The notes below the pieces were generated by a model, which worked only from the letters and a program-made list of their open reading frames with translations, made no database searches and had not been told where the DNA came from. Positions 14,728-14,885 of a stretch of DNA of 14,885 bases are shown piece after piece; the first letter of the stretch is position 1; each line of letters begins with the position of its first letter. Position numbers and translations under genes: made by a program. Source of the DNA: DAOSVX01 sp035379765 (lineage in GTDB: Bacteria; Bacillota_I; Bacilli_A; RF39; UBA660); assembly GCA_035379765.1 (NCBI GenBank), contig DAOSVX010000013.1:1-14885 (forward strand), written 5' to 3'.

Positions 14728-14885
14728 TTAATTATTTTTAACAATATTCGAAACAACAATTTGATATTTATCAAAGCGTTTGGTTACTTGGCCATATAAG
14801 TAGATTAAATCCCCTTCTTTTAGATCTTTTACTAAAATATTTTTCTTAGGGAATATAACTCCACTTATTGTTCCTGTTTCATCAC
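14728..14885 (-). CDS. dnaE: C-terminal end of an OB-fold protein, probably DNA polymerase III alpha DnaE
   Basis: Only the last 51 residues are visible, running in from the right edge to TAA at 14728-14730. The sequence has the beta-barrel pattern of an OB fold: DETGTISGVIFPK, then LKEGDLIYLYGQVTKR and YQIVVSNI. The order 'D-x-T/G-G...viFPk...l..gd.i...G.v..R...qivv..i' is that of the single-strand-DNA-binding OB fold that closes DnaE polymerases. DnaE extends primers before PolC takes over in Firmicutes, so its place just upstream of polC makes sense. Another OB-fold nucleic acid protein cannot be excluded from so short a piece. Confidence 0.65.
   Translation of the reverse strand, partial: DETGTISGVIFPKKNILVKDLKEGDLIYLYGQVTKRFDKYQIVVSNIVKNN

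Noticed and set aside
14490..14741. Plus-strand open frame over the polC start
   Set aside because: It covers the polC 5' end and its promoter on the other strand, is Phe/Ser/Leu-rich, and has no ribosome site.
1..14885. CRISPR arrays, tRNA or rRNA genes, insertion sequences
   Set aside because: No regularly spaced repeats, no cloverleaf-forming or rRNA-like segments, and no transposase were found; nearly every base belongs to the genes described.

Overview
The window is very AT-rich (far more A/T than G/C by eye) and carries gene families typical of low-GC Firmicutes: PolC, RNase HIII and ComEA/ComEC. Stops are TAA, TAG and TGA. Tryptophan is TGG where I checked it, and the long genes stay open under the standard bacterial code, so this is not a code-4 mycoplasma. 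A Bacilli/Erysipelotrichia-like or uncultured 'RF39-type' Mollicutes-related Firmicute fits best; I cannot place it more precisely.

Layout. Almost everything lies on the minus strand, so it reads from right to left. At the right edge is the 3' end of a gene for an OB-fold protein, most likely dnaE. It is followed by polC (replicative polymerase with proofreading), which ends in a terminator. Then comes polA - GNAT acetyltransferase - mutM, with an extended -10 promoter in front and a terminator behind. Next is comEA - comEC - a broken yhcG-type nuclease gene - holA (DNA polymerase III delta, clamp loader). After holA is a short membrane-anchored protein of unknown function with its own near-perfect sigma-A promoter. 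On the plus strand, rnhC (RNase HIII) converges on that gene across a shared bidirectional terminator. At the left edge a divergent gene begins (8 codons visible).

The genes form a DNA replication, repair and uptake neighbourhood. It holds two or three DNA polymerases, a clamp-loader subunit, the RNA/DNA hybrid nuclease RnhC, the 8-oxoguanine glycosylase MutM, and the ComEA receptor and ComEC channel for single-stranded DNA import. Intergenic spaces are tiny. Shine-Dalgarno sites often overlap the previous stop codon, and all three recognisable terminators overlap the 3' ends of coding sequence.

I see no CRISPR array, tRNA, rRNA, insertion sequence or clearly new system. The most notable points are the single nonsense codon that splits an otherwise intact YhcG/DUF1016 nuclease gene lodged between comEC and holA, a GC-rich terminator-like hairpin antisense to that gene, a perfect inverted repeat over the polC -10 box, and a promoter that forces a start-codon correction in the membrane protein gene. 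No stretch longer than 300 bases lacks a gene.
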